Shown here: positions 40,991 to 50,273 of the stretch, piece by piece
Layout: every line of letters begins with the position of its first letter
How positions within the stretch are numbered: position 1 is the stretch's first letter
Program-made: the position numbers and the translations under genes
The notes under the pieces: generated by a model
Database searches by the model: none
What the model saw: only the letters and a program-made list of their open reading frames with translations
What the model was told of the DNA's origin: nothing
DNA from: CAIOGI01 sp044234345
Lineage (GTDB): Bacteria > Patescibacteriota > Minisyncoccia > Phycocordibacterales > PALSA-1337
Length of the DNA: 64,000 nt
Assembly: GCA_044234345.1 (NCBI GenBank)
Contig: JBIIIW010000001.1
Location: 1 to 64,000 of the forward strand
Direction of reading: 5' to 3'

Positions 40991-41833
40991 TTACTCTATC
41001 CCACAAACCTCCTTAATCTCGGCTATAACCTCCTCTTTCTCTGGAGACTTCATACCAATCTCGTCTAACACACTCTGATTATTATATATCTCCATACAAA
41101 GCACAACACCCTTCTTTAATAGCTCCTTTTTGAATGTATTAGATATAGATACAAGACAAGTAAAAGGATGTAGATGTAGTTCTTCGATAATGTCCTGTAA
41201 GTTACCCTTTGCTGGATAGTTCCATCCCAACATCTTAACTCCATTACACTCTCCGTACTTAATTGCTTGTTCTGTAAACTTTGTATTAGTAATGAGCCAA
41301 CCTTCTGTTAGTTTCCTCTGTATCCCTCCATAGTCGAACATATTACCCTTAAGGTCATCGAAACGAGCTTTGATGTACAGTACAACCTTAAGATCTGACT
41401 TCATATCAAGTTCATTATGGAACTTAGCTTCCACCATAACTAACTTGCTATCATTCCATGCTACGATATCTACCTCATGAGGAACACATACACCAAGAAC
41501 ACTCTGATCAGTTAATGTCTGATATCCTCTAGCTTCAAACATCTTTGCAATATACTTCTCGAAAGGAAAACCATCTGGACCAAGTTCAGAGAGAGCTCTG
41601 CGAAGCGAATACTTTACAGCAACTGGTAGAGAATGACTTCTAAGTAGCTTAAATGCTCTAGAATATATCTCACTAGTTGGCATACCGTCATACATCTCCT
41701 TACTTATATGGCCCAGTATTTCTTCTATAACCTCTTCACTACCTCCGGAGTTCTTTAGAGAATCAATTAATTTATGTTCTTCGAATAATTCCTTTGTACC
41801 ATCAGCCTTTGTAATTTGTATTAAGTGATTCAT
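40991..41833 (-). CDS. ATP-cone plus PDDEXK (Mrr-like) nuclease protein
   Basis: A 280-residue protein. Residues about 1-90 are an ATP-cone (QITKADGTKELFEEHKLIDS, then SRAFKLLRSHSLPVAVKYSL), and about 95-215 a restriction-endonuclease-like fold: FEKYIAKMFEARGYQT, then EVDIVAW and LVMVEAKFHN supply the D and E-x-K catalytic residues. It may be a nucleotide-sensing DNase. Such ATP-cone/PDDEXK proteins recur in CPR and Bacteroidetes with unknown role. Its start overlaps the mnmA stop by 4 bases (ATGA), and TGCTATAAT ends six bases before the ATG. Confidence 0.8.
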   Translation of the reverse strand: MNHLIQITKADGTKELFEEHKLIDSLKNSGGSEEVIEEILGHISKEMYDGMPTSEIYSRAFKLLRSHSLPVAVKYSLRRALSELGPDGFPFEKYIAKMFEARGYQTLTDQSVLGVCVPHEVDIVAWNDSKLVMVEAKFHNELDMKSDLKVVLYIKARFDDLKGNMFDYGGIQRKLTEGWLITNTKFTEQAIKYGECNGVKMLGWNYPAKGNLQDIIEELHLHPFTCLVSISNTFKKELLKKGVVLCMEIYNNQSVLDEIGMKSPEKEEVIAEIKEVCGIE

Positions 41834-42879
41834 GCGGATATTATAGCACCACCTAAACATATATTTCCATCGTACATAACCAGAGACTGCCCTACAGATA
41901 TATTGTCTTGTACGTTAGTAAACTTAACTGTATTACTGTCTACAAACTCTATCTCCTGTAGTGGTGCTCTGTATCTAGTACGAGCTAGTATCTTTCTTCC
42001 AATAGCTGGTACGCCCTGATTCCAGTTAACGTCCTTCACTTGTATAGTAGTTATTCCATTAGGTAACTCACCCTCCAATCCCTTGTTAGCAACAGTTATT
42101 GTATTCTTCTCTATATCTTTGGATATTACATAATACGGCTCATCATTAGGAGTCTTCTTGATAATATCAAACCCATGTCTTTCACCTATGGTATAGAAAA
42201 AGGAACCATCGTGTGTACCAATTACATTTCCTTGTATATCAAGTACACCTCCTTTGTCTGGAGTAATATAGTGAGACAAAAATTCTTTAATATCTATCTT
42301 ACCTATGAAGCATAGTCCTTGGCTATCCTTCTTTAAAGCATTTGGTAAATCAAATTTCTTTGCTAATTTACGTACCTCAGGCTTCTCGATGTTCCCAACC
42401 GGGAACAATGTCTTACTCAATTGTTCTTTATTAAGTGTCCAGAGAAAATATGTCTGATCTTTGTTCTTGTCTTCTCCTGCAACTAACTTTCCATCAATCA
42501 CTTGCGCATAGTGTCCTGTAGCAACATAGTCAGCACCGTTCTTCATAGCATAGTTATAGAAACCACCAAACTTTACATACCTATTACACATCACATCTGG
42601 ATTAGGTGTTCTTCCGAGTTTATACTCACTAATCATATAGTCTACTACCTCCTCCTTGTATTCTTTCTCAAGATCTAGAGTTATAAAGGGTATATCAAGC
42701 TTAGCAGCTACTCTCATAGCATCTAACCTATCCTCTTTCCACGTACAGTTAATCCAGTCAGGTTGCCATACTTTAATGAATACACCAGTTACATCATAAC
42801 CAGCTTTCTTAAGTAGTGCTGCGGATACAGAGCTATCTACTCCACCCGACATCCCTATATATACTTTCTTAGACTTCAT
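41830..42879 (-). CDS. mnmA: tRNA-specific 2-thiouridylase MnmA
   Basis: A 349-residue enzyme that makes 2-thiouridine at position 34 of Lys, Glu and Gln tRNAs. It has the PP-loop GMSGGVDSSVSAALL, TPNPDVMCNRYVKF with the first catalytic cysteine and DSQGLCFIGK with the second, and the C-terminal beta barrel. TATACT ends six bases before the ATG. It is followed by the ATP-cone nuclease and pepF in a tight three-gene unit. Confidence 0.96.
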   Translation of the reverse strand: MKSKKVYIGMSGGVDSSVSAALLKKAGYDVTGVFIKVWQPDWINCTWKEDRLDAMRVAAKLDIPFITLDLEKEYKEEVVDYMISEYKLGRTPNPDVMCNRYVKFGGFYNYAMKNGADYVATGHYAQVIDGKLVAGEDKNKDQTYFLWTLNKEQLSKTLFPVGNIEKPEVRKLAKKFDLPNALKKDSQGLCFIGKIDIKEFLSHYITPDKGGVLDIQGNVIGTHDGSFFYTIGERHGFDIIKKTPNDEPYYVISKDIEKNTITVANKGLEGELPNGITTIQVKDVNWNQGVPAIGRKILARTRYRAPLQEIEFVDSNTVKFTNVQDNISVGQSLVMYDGNICLGGAIISA

Positions 42880-42905
42880 ATTTCGAGTATATGTTAAGTT
42901 AATAA

Positions 42906-43856
42906 CTATTTCAAATATCTATTTATGTTATTCAAATGAGTGTCATATGTAATTGCATATCTCATTAGTCCATCTTTACCAGTTAGGTAGTAATAGTAGT
43001 CAGTCTTAATGTAGTTAATTGTATCCTCTATCGCAGCTATACCAGGATTTGATATTGGTCCCTTTGGTAATCCTTTATATAGGTAAGTATTATAAGGAGA
43101 CTTAATAGCTAGATCTTGCTTTGTGAAGTTGCCTGGCTTACCAGTTAGGTAATAGAAAGGAGCATCAACTTGAAGTAGCATTCCACGATCAAGTCTCTTC
43201 CATAATATTCCAGCAATGATCTTCCGATCCTCACTGTTATTAGCTTCCTTCTCCACTATGGCTGCCATATTAACAATATCCTTTAGACTCCTATTAGACT
43301 TACTCAAGTTAATCTTACTTATCTTCTCTTCAAAGTTCTCTCTCATAACCTTAATTATCTCCTCAGGTTTTGTATTAGCTAAAAAGATATATGTATCTGG
43401 ATATAGATATCCTTCATATTGTATTGCTAATGATACAAACCTTGCTGCATTAAAGTCATTTAATTTCTTTAGGAGAATATATGCAATATCGTAGGTATTT
43501 GTACCTTCAGGTATTGTGATAGTTACACTTGGTTGCCTCTGTTCCCCATTAATCATTCTTCTTGCAATACCTATTGTATTTGTAGGCTCGCTGAATCTAT
43601 AGTCTCCAACTTTAACTCCTTTGTTACCTGACAGTACTATAGCTATAAACTTAAATACTGATTTACTTGATATCATATTCTTCTCGTACAGTGATTCTGC
43701 TACCTTGATTATCGAATCTCCGCTGTCTATATGGAAATCAAACTGTTGTTTAGGAAAATCCTTTGGTGGTGTAGATGAGTACCCTATAACAAGTAGGAGA
43801 ATAGCGAAAATGATAAATGCTAATTTTAGTATTCTTGTATATTTGAAGTATTTCAT
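42906..43856 (-). CDS. mltG: Endolytic murein transglycosylase MltG
   Basis: A 316-residue membrane-anchored YceG protein. A membrane helix (about 8-28) precedes the LysM-like part (DSIIKVAESLYEKNMISSKS) and the catalytic domain, where MAAIVEKEANNSEDRKIIAG holds the catalytic glutamate and LQVDAPFYYLTGK follows, ending with KGLPKGPISNPG. It cuts nascent glycan strands. Its ATG overlaps the stop of the previous gene (TAATG). Confidence 0.94.
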   Translation of the reverse strand: MKYFKYTRILKLAFIIFAILLLVIGYSSTPPKDFPKQQFDFHIDSGDSIIKVAESLYEKNMISSKSVFKFIAIVLSGNKGVKVGDYRFSEPTNTIGIARRMINGEQRQPSVTITIPEGTNTYDIAYILLKKLNDFNAARFVSLAIQYEGYLYPDTYIFLANTKPEEIIKVMRENFEEKISKINLSKSNRSLKDIVNMAAIVEKEANNSEDRKIIAGILWKRLDRGMLLQVDAPFYYLTGKPGNFTKQDLAIKSPYNTYLYKGLPKGPISNPGIAAIEDTINYIKTDYYYYLTGKDGLMRYAITYDTHLNNINRYLK

Positions 43857-45124
43857 TATATAGGTAGATTTGCAGGAGCCTGTGACTTCTTAGAAGGTAT
43901 ACGATTAAGGTTAGGTGTTGATGCAACTGCACCTGGGAAGTGATATAGAGTTGCTAATTCCTCTGTGCTTAATACAAGCGGTGTACCTGTAAAAGGCTCA
44001 TAGAAGAATGATCTTCTCTTGTATGCCTCAAGTACAAGTCTACACTGCTTGTTCTCTCTGTACTTCTTGTAGTCCTCCCAAGGTAGTCCTGAGAACTTAG
44101 CTGAGTACTTGTCTCCATTCTGTTTGATTCCGTTAAAGTTCTCACTTGAGAAGTGCTTGAATGCAGAAAGTATACCTCCCACACCATTTGGTTTGTCGAA
44201 TACATCCTTCTTACCAATGTACACAGCCCTGATACCAACATCAAAAGCTAGTTTACCCATATTCCTCTCAACTGCCTTTATGAGTTCCTTCTCTCCATCA
44301 GTTAGAGTTGGAGGTATGACTCTTCCAGTCTCCTTGTCCTTCTTACCAACAATTCTAGTCTTAGCATCACGCACCATAAGTTTGTTAACAAACTCTTGAG
44401 CTTGGTCCTTGTACGCATCAGTTTTCTTCCATAGATGACCAGGTTTGGCTTGTTCCGCAGTGTGAGCTCTAATCATGAACTGAAACCATACTTGTTGATT
44501 AGGACCGACACTTCCAAGAAACTCAATCATGGGAGTCATAGGATCAACTTTGAATTCCTCCTTAGGATCCTTATCAAGTCCATAATCAACGTATGTCTTT
44601 ATCGGCAATACATCATTCTTCTGTGTAAACTTAAAGTCTGCACCCCATAGCTTACTTTCTTTAGGATCGAAGTGTATACCATGAGTGTAGTCTGGTGCCT
44701 CATGTACTTCAATACCTGGGAACTGAGAATATAGCGCTGCCATAACTCCATTCTTTCTTCTGTCTTCTGTGCGAATGAAGAACTTAACTACACCCTCAAC
44801 TGATACTAGTTCGAGAGAGTATGTTGGTCTTTTTTCCCCTTTCCAGAATTGGGCAAAGTTACTACCATCTGAAGTATTGTGTAATGCGTTCAATACTAAT
44901 TCCATAGAGAGTGGAGATTTCAGCATCTCTTTAGGAAGTTTAATTTCCAAAAGAGTGTACTTCATATTGGCTATGAAGTCTGATCTAACATAGTTGACCC
45001 ATAGAGGCCAAAAAAGAACGTAAAGGATTATAGCTAAGAAAATTGGAGATATAGCTATTAGTATTTGGATGGTATTTGGTAACATTTCACCAAATAGCAT
45101 TGATTGAAGTTCAACGGGAATCAT
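43856..45124 (-). CDS. CPR-type membrane protein related to DUF87/HerA partner region
   Basis: A 422-residue protein with a membrane helix at about residues 18-43 and a large cytoplasmic or surface domain. The C-terminal LVLSTEELATLYHFPGAVAS, then TPNLNRIPSKKSQAPANLP, is a sequence type I associate with the region that precedes DUF87/HerA-like secretion or conjugation ATPases in Parcubacteria. No such ATPase follows here; the next gene is mltG. A role in a secretion-like complex is inference. TGGTATAAT lies eight bases before the ATG. Confidence 0.65.
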   Translation of the reverse strand: MIPVELQSMLFGEMLPNTIQILIAISPIFLAIILYVLFWPLWVNYVRSDFIANMKYTLLEIKLPKEMLKSPLSMELVLNALHNTSDGSNFAQFWKGEKRPTYSLELVSVEGVVKFFIRTEDRRKNGVMAALYSQFPGIEVHEAPDYTHGIHFDPKESKLWGADFKFTQKNDVLPIKTYVDYGLDKDPKEEFKVDPMTPMIEFLGSVGPNQQVWFQFMIRAHTAEQAKPGHLWKKTDAYKDQAQEFVNKLMVRDAKTRIVGKKDKETGRVIPPTLTDGEKELIKAVERNMGKLAFDVGIRAVYIGKKDVFDKPNGVGGILSAFKHFSSENFNGIKQNGDKYSAKFSGLPWEDYKKYRENKQCRLVLEAYKRRSFFYEPFTGTPLVLSTEELATLYHFPGAVASTPNLNRIPSKKSQAPANLPI

Positions 45125-45165
45125 ACCTAAATATTATACCATAGAGAATATGGTTTAAACAAAAA

Positions 45166-45240
45166 TAGCCCAACATTTTGTAGTCGGGCCCTGATCTCGC
45201 CTCTGGAGATCAGTAGGTGTAACCGTCTATGCTGAATGAT
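45166..45240 (-). ncRNA. Possible small RNA with two hairpins
   Basis: On the minus strand TTGGCA-N17-TATTAA is followed by CTGATCTC/GAGATCAG and then by GCCCGAC/GTTGGGC with TATTTTTG, a good terminator. The product would be about 70 bases and lies just upstream of the 422-aa gene, so it could also be an attenuated leader of that gene. Evidence is structural only. Confidence 0.35.
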
Positions 45241-45295
45241 ATCTTAATAATATCTTATCATAGTGATGCCAATGCGGTGGAGGTATACGTGTCAC

Positions 45296-45324
45296 TTGAC
45301 AGTCTAAGTTGCTTCATGTTTAAT
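45296..45324 (+). promoter_or_regulatory. Promoter of the 63-aa gene
   Basis: TTGACA at 45296-45301, 17-base spacer, TTTAAT at 45319-45324. The leader carries a small GACAG/CTGTC hairpin. Confidence 0.7.
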
Positions 45325-45381
45325 GGATGACAGACACTACCTGTCATGTCTGCAAAATAACCTAAATTAAATGATTCGGCT

Positions 45382-45573
45382 ATGACCCTACTTCAAGAAT
45401 TTCGTAATGCTAGTAGTAGTGAGCCTGACACGGCTAAAAAAATCTTGTTCACCGTCTTTGTGGATCTACTCGCGAGACATGGCTTTTCAAATTGGTGGCA
45501 CTCGTGCGATGAAAAAATTCAGGACGAGATACTCCAGACCAATCTAGACAAGATTCGAGAGCAAATGCAGTAG
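45382..45573 (+). CDS. Hypothetical 63-aa helical protein
   Basis: A small soluble helical protein starting MTLLQEFRNASSSEPDTAKK and ending DEILQTNLDKIREQMQ. No family is recognised; it has the same monocistronic promoter-leader-terminator layout as the tandem family at 11838-12892 but no convincing sequence similarity to it. Confidence 0.5.
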   Translation: MTLLQEFRNASSSEPDTAKKILFTVFVDLLARHGFSNWWHSCDEKIQDEILQTNLDKIREQMQ

Positions 45574-45578
45574 TCAAT

Positions 45579-45626
45579 ACCACCTCCCACGACGCAAAAA
45601 ACCACGTCGAGAGAGGTGGTTTTTTG
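45579..45626 (+). terminator. Terminator of the 63-aa gene
   Basis: CCACCTC and GAGGTGG at the base with an inner CACGACG/CACGTCG-type pairing, followed by six T and GTTT. Confidence 0.88.
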
Positions 45627-45654
45627 TTTAAAATATTTTGACTTAATGAAATAC

Positions 45655-46701
45655 CTACGCCACTACCTTAGAATCAGCTGGAGAATACTTACCATCCTTG
45701 TTCTTCTTGAAATGCTTCTGGTTCTGGATATTAACCATAATAGTGTTTTCCTTTACATATCTCTCCTTCATTACCTTTTCGATAATCTCATCTTTAGATA
45801 GAGGACCATGCTTCTCTAGTATGCTCTTTATAACATCCTTAACTACTCCTGACATATATCCCCATTCACGTAGAGCGTATAGACCACGTCCTACAAGTAC
45901 AAATCTCTTGTCTTTAATTAGTTCGTTATGAGTTGTTGCGATATGAGCCTTCTTCTTGAATATTGTAGTAATCTGCTTAGCAACCTCTTTGAAGTGTATA
46001 GGTGAACCATGCTTACGGATAACTAGGAATGCATAGTCTCTCATACCCTTTGTCTTGATATTTGAAGAATGAGATACTCCCCATTCACCCATAGCATTTT
46101 TACCAATCATCTTAGAAAGTGATAGCCAACGCTTAACAATCTCCTGATTCTTGTATTTCTCAGAAACTTGCTCTAGATGTGACAGGAACTTGTTAACAAT
46201 CTCTGATTCAACTAGTAGATCGTCATCTGAAAGTTCTCCATATAGCTTTTTTAGAGAGTCTTCAACTTGTTTTGAAAGCTCTTCGTTTACATGCCATCTG
46301 TGCTTGAATTCATCATCCTCCTTTCTCTTCTTGAATACATCACCAATTACTAGTATGAAGTGTATATGATTCTGTAGTTCTAGATCCTTTGATGCATGTC
46401 CAAGGAAATCATCTTCAACAACAATTCCACCAAGAGAGTGTATTAGAGTCTCAAGTTCAGCAAATGCAGCCTTCTCAGCCTTATATGCATCTGACTTACG
46501 GATATTAGCTAGAGCATAGTTCTCTATCTGACGTACTCTTTCACGAGTAATTCCATATAGTTTACCTATAGCATCTAGAGTCATTTTCTCTGTACTCTTG
46601 CCTAGACCGTATCTTTTGACAAGGACTTCACGAGCACGATCAGGTAGCACTGAAAGCAGCTTCTTTGATGTTTGTTTTGGTTTGAATTGGATGTTTGCCA
46701 T
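45655..46701 (-). CDS. Sigma region 4-like HTH fused to HARE-HTH domain
   Basis: A 348-residue protein. Residues about 12-70 are a sigma-70 region 4 (LLSVLPDRAREVLVKRYGLG, then GITRERVRQIENYALANIRK); about 215-285 a HARE-HTH domain as in the RNA polymerase delta subunit (MRDYAFLVIRKHGSPIHFKE, then RFVLVGRGLYALREWGY). No sigma regions 2 or 3 are present, so it cannot be a complete sigma factor. It probably binds -35-like DNA or core polymerase and modulates transcription. The combination is recurrent in CPR. Confidence 0.8.
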   Translation of the reverse strand: MANIQFKPKQTSKKLLSVLPDRAREVLVKRYGLGKSTEKMTLDAIGKLYGITRERVRQIENYALANIRKSDAYKAEKAAFAELETLIHSLGGIVVEDDFLGHASKDLELQNHIHFILVIGDVFKKRKEDDEFKHRWHVNEELSKQVEDSLKKLYGELSDDDLLVESEIVNKFLSHLEQVSEKYKNQEIVKRWLSLSKMIGKNAMGEWGVSHSSNIKTKGMRDYAFLVIRKHGSPIHFKEVAKQITTIFKKKAHIATTHNELIKDKRFVLVGRGLYALREWGYMSGVVKDVIKSILEKHGPLSKDEIIEKVMKERYVKENTIMVNIQNQKHFKKNKDGKYSPADSKVVA

Positions 46702-46766
46702 GCAATTTAAGTTATTTATATAATTGATACTACATTATCATTGATATTCTGTCAAATTAGTGTCAA

Positions 46767-49700
46767 TTAGACTACAATATTGATGATTTTGTTCTTAATA
46801 ATTATTACCTTTTTAATCTCCTTTCCTTCTGTCCATTTCTTCACTTCATCCATATTCATAGCTATGTTTTTGACATTCTCATCGCTATCATCCATCACTG
46901 TTTTTAGTATTCCTCTAGTCTTCCCATTTATCTGTACTGATATGGTCGCAGTACTTGATACAAGCATACCTGGGTCATATTTAGGCCAATAACTGGCATG
47001 TACTGAACCCTTGTTCTTTAGCTTCGCCCATAACTCTTCAGTTACATGAGGAGCGAATGGTGCTACCAGAGATATAACTACTTCGTAATCACTTTTTGTT
47101 ATAGAGCTTTCTTTCTCAAATTGATTCAGAAGAATCATGATTGAACTTATCGCTGTATTGAACCTCATTTCCTCAATATCCTCACCTACCTTCTTTATCG
47201 TCTTATGCACCATCACTTGTGTCTCCTCACTAACCTTCGCATCTATACTTACCTTCTCTTGTAGCTTCCATATTCTTTCTATAAATCTTCTTGATCCAGC
47301 TATTGTATTTGTGTCCCATGCTATCGCTTGATCGAATGGACCCATAAACATTTCATGAACTCTTAGTGTATCTGCTCCAACTGTATTTACTATGCTATCT
47401 GGATTAATTACATTTCCCTTTGACTTCGACATCTTCTCTCCTCCTTCTGCTAATATTAGTCCATGTGATGTTCTCTTCTTGTATGGTTCTTTGGTCGGTA
47501 CTAGTCCTAGATCGTACAGGAATTTGTGCCAGAAACGAGAGTATAGCAAGTGTAGAGTGGTATGCTCCATCCCACCGTTGTACCAGTCTACTGGAGTCCA
47601 GTATTCTAGATTCTCTTTTGATGCAAACATCTTTTTGTTACCTGGATCTGCATATCGAAGGTAGTACCAACTAGATCCTGCCCAGTTTGGCATTGTGTCT
47701 GTCTCTCTTTTGGCTTTACAATCAAAATTAAAGTATCTGTGGATATCATCAAAACTTCTTAAGATTTGTCTTTCTGGTAGTACTTCATTTAACTTATCAA
47801 ATCCATTAAAGCCCCAAGAACAACCAATAATTTTTTCTCTATCAAGCAAATTTTCCAACTCAAACACATCTGCCTTAGTGTCAGTGAAGTAATGTATTTG
47901 CTTAACACCTACTCCCCAATCTTTGCAGACTCTCTCAATCTTGTCTTCTTTTGATTTCCCATCTTCGAATGATAGGACGTGTGTAAATTTAATTTTAGAT
48001 TTTTTAAGTGTGTTCTTCACATACATACCTGATCCAGAAGAAACCACAGCACATTTTATGTTTTTATACTTTTTAACTTCATTAATGAAATCCTCGAAAA
48101 GGTTGATCTCGTGTCTTATCATTTGTTCGCCAAAACTTCTGGACCATCTTACGTCCCTCTCTATTTCCTCAGTTGCTTGTACGGAATCTCTAGTGTGATG
48201 AGGTTTTTTACCAAAATACTCTTGCAGTTTAGAGATTGTTTCGTTCTTAGATTTATCCTCATCCATTGCAAACCTTGCCTCTACTGTTGCATTCCATGTA
48301 TCTCCTAGAACTCCATCGAAATCAAAGATAAAATATTTAATATCATTCTTCTCGGCTATACATTTTGGACACTTAGTATTTACCCATTTCTCTATAGAAG
48401 CGAGTGGACTCTCTCCAGTCTGACTTGGTTTGTAATTATCTATCTTAGGTAGTAACAGAGGTAACTCCTTTTCAGGTAATGGCACTATTCCACACTTCTC
48501 ACAGTGAACTACAGGTATTGGCTCTCCCCAATATCTTTGTCTTGAGAATATCCAGTCTCTTAGTTTAAACTTTGTTACCCATTTACCTCCTACGAATTCT
48601 GTAATTTCCTCCTTAACCTCTTCTGAGTTCCTGTTATTAAACCTATCAGAATTGATTAGTAGTCCAGATTCAGTTACTGCATGGTTATCATTCTGTAGTC
48701 TGTATAGCCATATATCTAATTCTCCACATTGCATTGTATCCTTACGTATATCCTTAAGTGGAAGCCATATTGGTTCATGCTTCTCATTCTCTTCAGTAGT
48801 TACACTATCTTTCTCTTCATTCTCTAATTCAAAGCATGCCACTTGGAAGTATGCAACTCTATTTTCATCTTTATGTGCAGCAAAGAATTCACTCTTCACT
48901 GTGCCTCCCAGAGTGTTAATATATTTTAAGTTCTTGTATCCTGTTTCCTCTAGTATCTCTCGTCTTGCTGCTGTCTCTACACTCTCATCTCCCTCTATTC
49001 CTCCAACGATGAATGTAGTCCAAGGTTGCTTCTTCCACTTCAGGCATAGTATTTTTCCAGTCTTTGGATCTCTTACAATTGCTTGTATTGCTCTTCTCTC
49101 TACTATCTTCTTCCCATCTCTGTGTGGATTAGTTAGATCGATTCTTACTGGCATAACGACATCTCGTATCTCAAGGCTATACTTTCTTGCAAAGTCGTAA
49201 TCTCTTGTATCGTGTGCAGGAACTGCCATAACTGCACCAGTTCCATAGTCATTGAGTACATAGTCTGCTACCCAAACAGATATCTCTTCGTTATTAGCTG
49301 GATTAATTGCCTTTATACCCTTAATCTCTACTCCTGTCTTAACTGTCTTTGCATCTGTTCTCTCAATATCTGTCTTCTCCTGTACTTCCTTAATGTATTT
49401 TGCAATCTCTATCGTATTCTCTGCATTTTGCATGAATTTAGATACCAGTGGGTGTTCTGGAGCAAGTACTACATATGTAACACCAAACATTGTATCTGGT
49501 CTTGTTGTATATACTTTTATCTTCTCCTCACTCGCCTTTATACTAAATTCAATTTCTGCACCTTCACTTTTCCCTATCCAATTCCTCTGTTGTATCTTTA
49601 TCTTCTCCAGGAAGTCTGTCTCATCTAGATCTTTGTCTAGTCTTTCTGCATATTTAGTTATTGCCAGCATCCATTGCTCCTTCTCCTTCTGCTCTACTTT

Positions 49701-50243
49701 TGTACCACATCTCTCACAACATCCGTCTATCACTTCTTCATTAGCTAATCCAATTAGATCCTTAGGACACCAGTTAATGGTTAGCTTCTTCTTGTAAGCT
49801 AATCCTTTCTTTAGAAACTGTAGGAATATCCATTGTGTCCATTTGTAGTACTTTGGATCTGTTGTATCTATCTCTCTAGACCAGTCGAAAGAGAAACCTA
49901 ATGCTTTTAATTGTCTTCTGAAGTTATCTGAGTTTGTCTTACTCACTATACTTGGCTGTATACCAGTCTTAATTGCATAGTTTTCTGTAGGTAGACCAAA
50001 TGCATCCCATCCTATTGGGTAAAGTACATTGTATCCTTCTCTACGTCTCTTACGTGCAATGATATCCATTGCTGTGTTACTTCGTATATGTCCTACGTGT
50101 AGTCCATCACCTGATGGGAATGGAAACTCTATTAATGCAAAGAATTTCTTCTTGTCCTTATCCTCCTTAACCTTGTTCGGCTTCTTCGACTCCCATACCT
50201 TCTGCCACTTCTTTTCTATTTTTATATGATCGTAGGGCTCCAT
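46767..50243 (-). CDS. leuS: Leucyl-tRNA synthetase with inserted NUDIX and HAD domains
   Basis: A 1158-residue LeuRS, about 300 longer than usual. HIGH-type HVGH is at 49-52 and KMSKS at 937-941. The CP1 editing domain (TTRPDTMFGV at 246-255, GTGAVMAVPAHDTRDYD at 334-350) is interrupted at about 366-515 by a NUDIX hydrolase whose box (G414-x5-E420-x7-R428-E429-x2-E432-E433-x-G435) is intact. The zinc domain (CEKC 581-584, CPKC 625-628) is interrupted at about 634-840 by a HAD phosphatase with DFDGVLGDT (641-649), SSGSG (735-739), a lysine near 763-768 and DTKAD (788-792). Both extra enzymes look active. They could clear adenylates or dinucleoside polyphosphates, which is inference. TATGAT ends six bases before the ATG. 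Confidence 0.95.
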   Translation of the reverse strand: MEPYDHIKIEKKWQKVWESKKPNKVKEDKDKKKFFALIEFPFPSGDGLHVGHIRSNTAMDIIARKRRREGYNVLYPIGWDAFGLPTENYAIKTGIQPSIVSKTNSDNFRRQLKALGFSFDWSREIDTTDPKYYKWTQWIFLQFLKKGLAYKKKLTINWCPKDLIGLANEEVIDGCCERCGTKVEQKEKEQWMLAITKYAERLDKDLDETDFLEKIKIQQRNWIGKSEGAEIEFSIKASEEKIKVYTTRPDTMFGVTYVVLAPEHPLVSKFMQNAENTIEIAKYIKEVQEKTDIERTDAKTVKTGVEIKGIKAINPANNEEISVWVADYVLNDYGTGAVMAVPAHDTRDYDFARKYSLEIRDVVMPVRIDLTNPHRDGKKIVERRAIQAIVRDPKTGKILCLKWKKQPWTTFIVGGIEGDESVETAARREILEETGYKNLKYINTLGGTVKSEFFAAHKDENRVAYFQVACFELENEEKDSVTTEENEKHEPIWLPLKDIRKDTMQCGELDIWLYRLQNDNHAVTESGLLINSDRFNNRNSEEVKEEITEFVGGKWVTKFKLRDWIFSRQRYWGEPIPVVHCEKCGIVPLPEKELPLLLPKIDNYKPSQTGESPLASIEKWVNTKCPKCIAEKNDIKYFIFDFDGVLGDTWNATVEARFAMDEDKSKNETISKLQEYFGKKPHHTRDSVQATEEIERDVRWSRSFGEQMIRHEINLFEDFINEVKKYKNIKCAVVSSGSGMYVKNTLKKSKIKFTHVLSFEDGKSKEDKIERVCKDWGVGVKQIHYFTDTKADVFELENLLDREKIIGCSWGFNGFDKLNEVLPERQILRSFDDIHRYFNFDCKAKRETDTMPNWAGSSWYYLRYADPGNKKMFASKENLEYWTPVDWYNGGMEHTTLHLLYSRFWHKFLYDLGLVPTKEPYKKRTSHGLILAEGGEKMSKSKGNVINPDSIVNTVGADTLRVHEMFMGPFDQAIAWDTNTIAGSRRFIERIWKLQEKVSIDAKVSEETQVMVHKTIKKVGEDIEEMRFNTAISSIMILLNQFEKESSITKSDYEVVISLVAPFAPHVTEELWAKLKNKGSVHASYWPKYDPGMLVSSTATISVQINGKTRGILKTVMDDSDENVKNIAMNMDEVKKWTEGKEIKKVIIIKNKIINIVV

Positions 50244-50273
50244 GATTCAATCATAATACAATATTTTTGGGTA

